DNA of 15,265 nt from Desulfobacterales bacterium (lineage in GTDB: Bacteria; Desulfobacterota; Desulfobacteria; Desulfobacterales; RPRI01): the NCBI GenBank assembly GCA_030689795.1, contig JAUYEO010000056.1, forward strand, positions 1 to 15,265, given 5' to 3'. Shown here piece after piece: positions 12,829 to 15,265 of the stretch (the first letter of the stretch is position 1; every line of letters starts with the position of its first letter). A program made the position numbers and the translations under genes. The notes beneath the pieces were generated by a model that saw nothing but the letters and a program-made list of their open reading frames with translations, ran no database searches and was not told where the DNA came from.

Positions 12829-12958
12829 ACCCCGATAAACGGGACTCTTTTCAGTACCCCCATGAGGGGTGTAAGTAAGTTTACGAAATTATTTTCTGCC
12901 GCTCTTTTCAGTACCCTCTTGAGGGGTAGAAAAACGCAGGCAATAATTTCTTACTTAC
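12829..12958 (+). repeat. palindromic leader element, copy 2 (upstream of the 13033 gene)
   Basis: Like copy 1 it begins with ACCCCGATAAACGGG (12829-12843). An extra small hairpin TACCCC/GGGGTG with loop CATGA (12855-12871) follows. The main stem then has three parts: GTAAGTAA (12871-12878) with TTACTTAC (12951-12958), an unpaired GTTTAC, and GAAATTATTTTCTGC (12885-12899) with GCAGGCAATAATTTC (12936-12950, one mismatch). The inner hairpin is TACCCT/GGGGTA (12912-12917, 12923-12928) with loop CTTGA. Against copy 1, a G-C pair of the stem is an A-T pair here, and a C-G pair of the inner hairpin is U-G: both changes keep pairing. Confidence 0.75.
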
Positions 12959-13032
12959 TAAGAAGAGATTCGGCAATATCTAAAAATATTTTTTGGCCAG
13001 GATATAAGTTTTTTTACAAGGAGGAATGTCAG

Positions 13033-13533
13033 ATGGAGCAGGACAATAAAATACGGAATCTTACGATGGTTATTCTGTTTGGAATTTTCTTGCAGGCAAT
13101 TTTCATGTTTGTAGAAGCTAAAGAAACACCTAACAAGACGGCAGTGAAATTCACAAAGGCATATTTCACACTGGACAAGTCCATGACCGGCTATCTGTGT
13201 AAAACTCTGGCCCCATCCGAAAATGAAAATAAAGACGAAAACATTGTTGAAAAATATATTCAAAAAACCGAAAATGAAGCGGCCGAACGCGGCCTTAGTC
13301 CGGATTTCATGAAAAGCAGCTTATTCAACATCGAAACTGAAACAATCAGCAGAACCGATAAAGAAATAACCTTAAAAATATCTGCAGACAGGATAGTTTC
13401 AATTAACCCCTTATACGCTCTTGTTTCAAAACTGTTCCATTTAAGTAAAATCCACAAAGTAGAAGACACCATTACCGTGATAATGGAAGACGGCAAATGG
13501 AAAGTCTGCGGCAAGCCCTTCTCATTGCTGTAA
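13033..13533 (+). CDS. hypothetical membrane-anchored or exported small protein
   Basis: I do not recognise this 166-residue protein. A short charged start (MEQDNKIRNL) is followed by one hydrophobic segment (about 10-27, TMVILFGIFLQAIFMF), which fits an uncleaved signal anchor. The remainder is a hydrophilic alpha/beta domain. It reads KFTKAYFTLDKSM, then an acidic linker (NENKDENIVEKYIQK) and the C-terminal strands EITLKISADRI and DTITVIMEDGKWKVCGKPFS. The last resembles the end of NTF2-like or other small beta-rich extracytoplasmic domains, but that is only an impression. The reading frame is open from 12862, but the ATG at 13033 is chosen because AAGGAGG stands eight bases before it. It is preceded by the palindromic leader element and followed by a hairpin, so it is probably its own transcription unit. 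Confidence 0.75.
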   Translation: MEQDNKIRNLTMVILFGIFLQAIFMFVEAKETPNKTAVKFTKAYFTLDKSMTGYLCKTLAPSENENKDENIVEKYIQKTENEAAERGLSPDFMKSSLFNIETETISRTDKEITLKISADRIVSINPLYALVSKLFHLSKIHKVEDTITVIMEDGKWKVCGKPFSLL

Positions 13534-13564
13534 TATTTTAAAACTTTATCCCATCAATAAAAAG

Positions 13565-13595
13565 GAGTCCGGTTTAACTCTGTCAGGCCGGACTC
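13565..13595 (+). terminator. hairpin downstream of the 13033 gene
   Basis: GAGTCCGG (13565-13572) pairs perfectly with CCGGACTC (13588-13595) around a 15-base loop, 31 bases after the stop. There is no clear U-tract. It separates the small protein gene from the HD-domain gene. Confidence 0.6.
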
Positions 13596-13618
13596 TGTCG
13601 GGTGAATAAATCGAATAC

Positions 13619-14377
13619 ATGGAGACTGTCTACGCTCATATACAAAAGGTAGCCCGGCGGATAGCCTCCAGCTTTCCTTCTCCCGATTTTTACGGAGACC
13701 ATGATTCAGCCATTAAATCTTCTGTTCAGATTTTTGAAACAGACCCGCTGATAGCAAAGGTTCACCAGTTAGTAGCAACACACCTTGAAGATGATTTTGG
13801 TCACGGCCTGGATCACGCCAAAAAAGTAACCGTGGATGCTGGAGCTCTGATGTTTATTGAAAGCGGGTTTGCCGGATATGAGGGTAGTTTTTGCAGGCGA
13901 AGAGTTCTGATTCTCCAGTGTGCAGGACTTCTCCACGACATAAAACGGAAGAAAAAGAATCATTCCGCGGAAGGCGCTGCATTTGCGCGTGAAGTCCTGA
14001 AGGATTACCCTTTTTCCACTGAAGAACTGGATGATATACGCATTGCAATAAGGAACCACGAAGCATTCAAAACTACTATAGAATCAAAGACCCCTGAAGG
14101 AAAACTTGTTTCCGACTGTCTTTATGATTCGGACAAGTTCAGATGGGGTCCGGATAATTTCACAAACACACTATGGGAAATGGTATCATATTTCAATCCG
14201 CCTTTTTCAGAATTTGTGGCCCATTATCCGAAAGGAATGGAGAACCTCTCCAAAATCAAACATACATTCCGCACCGGAACCGGGAAGAAATACGGGCCAC
14301 GGTTCATAGATACCGGACTTGCAATAGGGGAAGAACTTTTCAGCATAATCAAGTCCGACTACGCCCACCTGATATGA
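13619..14377 (+). CDS. HD-domain metal-dependent phosphohydrolase
   Basis: The 252-residue protein shows the HD signature. His62 and His66 are in GHGLDHAKKV, His106-Asp107 in AGLLHDIKRKKK, His115 in the following helix, His147 in RNHEAF, and Asp172 in DCLYDSDKFRWG. These residues normally bind one or two divalent metals and hydrolyse phosphoester bonds, often of nucleotides or cyclic nucleotides. The DSDKFRWGPDNF segment is typical of stand-alone HD proteins of the YedJ-like kind. The substrate cannot be read from sequence. The ATG at 13619 has only a distant GGGTGA in front, so initiation may be weak. No partner gene is adjacent: the previous gene ends with a hairpin and the next gene is convergent. 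Confidence 0.82.
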   Translation: METVYAHIQKVARRIASSFPSPDFYGDHDSAIKSSVQIFETDPLIAKVHQLVATHLEDDFGHGLDHAKKVTVDAGALMFIESGFAGYEGSFCRRRVLILQCAGLLHDIKRKKKNHSAEGAAFAREVLKDYPFSTEELDDIRIAIRNHEAFKTTIESKTPEGKLVSDCLYDSDKFRWGPDNFTNTLWEMVSYFNPPFSEFVAHYPKGMENLSKIKHTFRTGTGKKYGPRFIDTGLAIGEELFSIIKSDYAHLI

Positions 14378-14519
14378 CCCTGATGATGCCGTAAAAAGTT
14401 TGAACCGAAACAGCGAAAGCGGGAGTCCGGAAGTGTTTTGTTGCTTTAAGTCGGATAAATTCCGGATGAAGCATACTCTCATGTAAATGGGGCGTGAATT
14501 ACGGAAAAAATCGGGAACG

Positions 14520-15152
14520 TCAGTCTTTTCTTAGTCCCCTGCTGAATATTTCGAAGGCTAACTCAAGAGTCTGTTTCAGATAATCCTTGTCGTCATTAAT
14601 TATCTTTTTGCTTGATTCCCAGAGAATAACACCTGAAAAAAGAGCCCAGAAAATATCGGCAAGGGCGACAGGATGCTTTTTAATATATACTCCTTTTTCA
14701 GCCCCTTCTTCAAATATTGTTGCAATCGTTCCGAGGGATTTACGTGAAAGGTCCTTTATTTGCGACAAAAGCTGCGGAGATAAGTTTTTCAATGTTTCAC
14801 TCGATTGAAGGTGAAACATGTTTATTATAATAAGAGGATCAAACTCATAAACATCATACATTGCCTCAATCAATAATTTCATCTTATCTTCAGGCTTTAA
14901 ATCTTTTTCCCTGTTTACATGCTCCAAACGTATCAGAAGATACTGGAGTATCCTTAAAGATAATGATGCGTAAAGTTCTTCCTTGTTTTTAAAATATAAA
15001 TACAAGGTTCCGGGACTCAGCTCGGCTTCACTGGCTATATCCTCCATTGTTGCCTTGTTGAAGCCTTTGCTTGAAAATACCCTCTTTGCGGCAACTATTA
15101 TCTGCTGCCGCCTTCGCTCTCTTTCTCTCTCTTTCCTTTCCTGAATACCCAT
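14520..15152 (-). CDS. TetR-family transcriptional regulator
   Basis: This 210-residue protein has a very basic, charged start (RKERERERRRQQI) and then a TetR-type helix-turn-helix at about 35-54 (ATMEDIASEAELSPGTLYLYF), continuing NKEELY. The C-terminal 150 residues form the ligand-binding and dimerisation part, rich in hydrophobic and amphipathic helices (DPLIIINMFHLQSSETL; ADIFWALFSGVILWESS). The ligand is unknown; such regulators in these bacteria often control fatty-acid or transport genes. AGGGTGA precedes the ATG. The target is usually the divergent neighbour, which lies beyond the window. It runs towards the HD-domain gene with 142 bp between them and no clear terminator. Confidence 0.88.
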   Translation of the reverse strand: MGIQERKERERERRRQQIIVAAKRVFSSKGFNKATMEDIASEAELSPGTLYLYFKNKEELYASLSLRILQYLLIRLEHVNREKDLKPEDKMKLLIEAMYDVYEFDPLIIINMFHLQSSETLKNLSPQLLSQIKDLSRKSLGTIATIFEEGAEKGVYIKKHPVALADIFWALFSGVILWESSKKIINDDKDYLKQTLELAFEIFSRGLRKD

Positions 15153-15193
15153 TCAATCACCCTGTTATGAATCAGATTTATTTTAGAAATCAT

Positions 15194-15222
15194 TACATAT
15201 TTTATTTATTGAATTTAGTCAA
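15194..15222 (-). promoter_or_regulatory. promoter candidate for the TetR gene
   Basis: TTGACT (15222-15217, minus strand) is followed after 17 bp by TATGTA (15199-15194). The -10 is mediocre, though TGTAAT overlaps it two bases further on. The region is strongly A/T-rich. No long palindrome that would be an obvious TetR operator is seen. Confidence 0.4.
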
Positions 15223-15234
15223 CAAGATTCCTGA

Positions 15235-15265
15235 TAAGCCGTCGTTCAAAAATAACTGGAACATT
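15235..15265 (-). repeat. 31-bp dispersed repeat, copy B (at window edge)
   Basis: The reverse complement of these last 31 bases matches 10482-10512 at 27 of 31 positions. It may continue beyond the window. Confidence 0.7.

Noticed and set aside
12862..13032. N-terminal extension of the 13033 gene by 57 codons
   Set aside because: The extension lies within the palindromic leader element, and a proper AAGGAGG stands eight bases before the ATG at 13033.

Overview
The window looks like a chromosomal segment of an anaerobic Gram-negative bacterium, most likely a sulfate-reducing member of the Desulfobacterota (Desulfobacterales-like). This is inferred from gene content: an oxygen-sensitive class III ribonucleotide reductase with its activase, a propionyl-CoA-synthetase-type acyl-CoA ligase, a CsgG-like/FGE-sulfatase surface protein of the kind used as a diversity-generating retroelement (DGR) target, and much repeat-rich intergenic DNA. 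No RNA genes, CRISPR arrays or intact insertion sequences were seen.

Left part (1-3.9 kb, minus strand except brnA) is an accessory region of broken genes. A secreted redoxin is cut off before its CxxC motif, exactly where a 27-bp-period direct repeat starts. Next is an intact AAA+ ATPase of the AAA_14/DUF4143 type behind a good promoter with an overlapping palindrome. The most notable part is 1858-3402, the remains of a DGR. Reading along the minus strand it holds: a target gene cut inside its FGE-sulfatase domain; a 29-codon piece of the accessory protein Avd; the 3' third of the reverse transcriptase starting just before its YMDD motif; and an apparently intact, asparagine-codon-rich template repeat. 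Two deletions seem to have fused these pieces and removed the variable region. Beside it is a solitary BrnA antitoxin preceded by a 15-codon remnant that starts like the BrnT toxin.

Middle part (3.9-10.2 kb) is ordinary core genome. A tightly overlapping minus-strand operon argJ-rluB-rlmI (arginine biosynthesis plus two 23S rRNA modification enzymes) faces away from a plus-strand operon nrdD-nrdG for anaerobic deoxynucleotide synthesis.

Right part (10.2-15.3 kb) has prpE, a small membrane-anchored protein of unknown function, an HD-domain phosphohydrolase and a convergent TetR regulator. Its intergenic regions are dense in repeats: a heptamer array, 44-bp and 26-bp tandem repeats, a 16-bp hairpin, and a 31-bp repeat shared with the right window edge. 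A palindromic element also occurs twice, once just before prpE and once before the unknown gene. Its two copies differ by pair-preserving changes in the stem, which points to a conserved RNA structure. That element and the DGR wreck are the two observations most worth following up.
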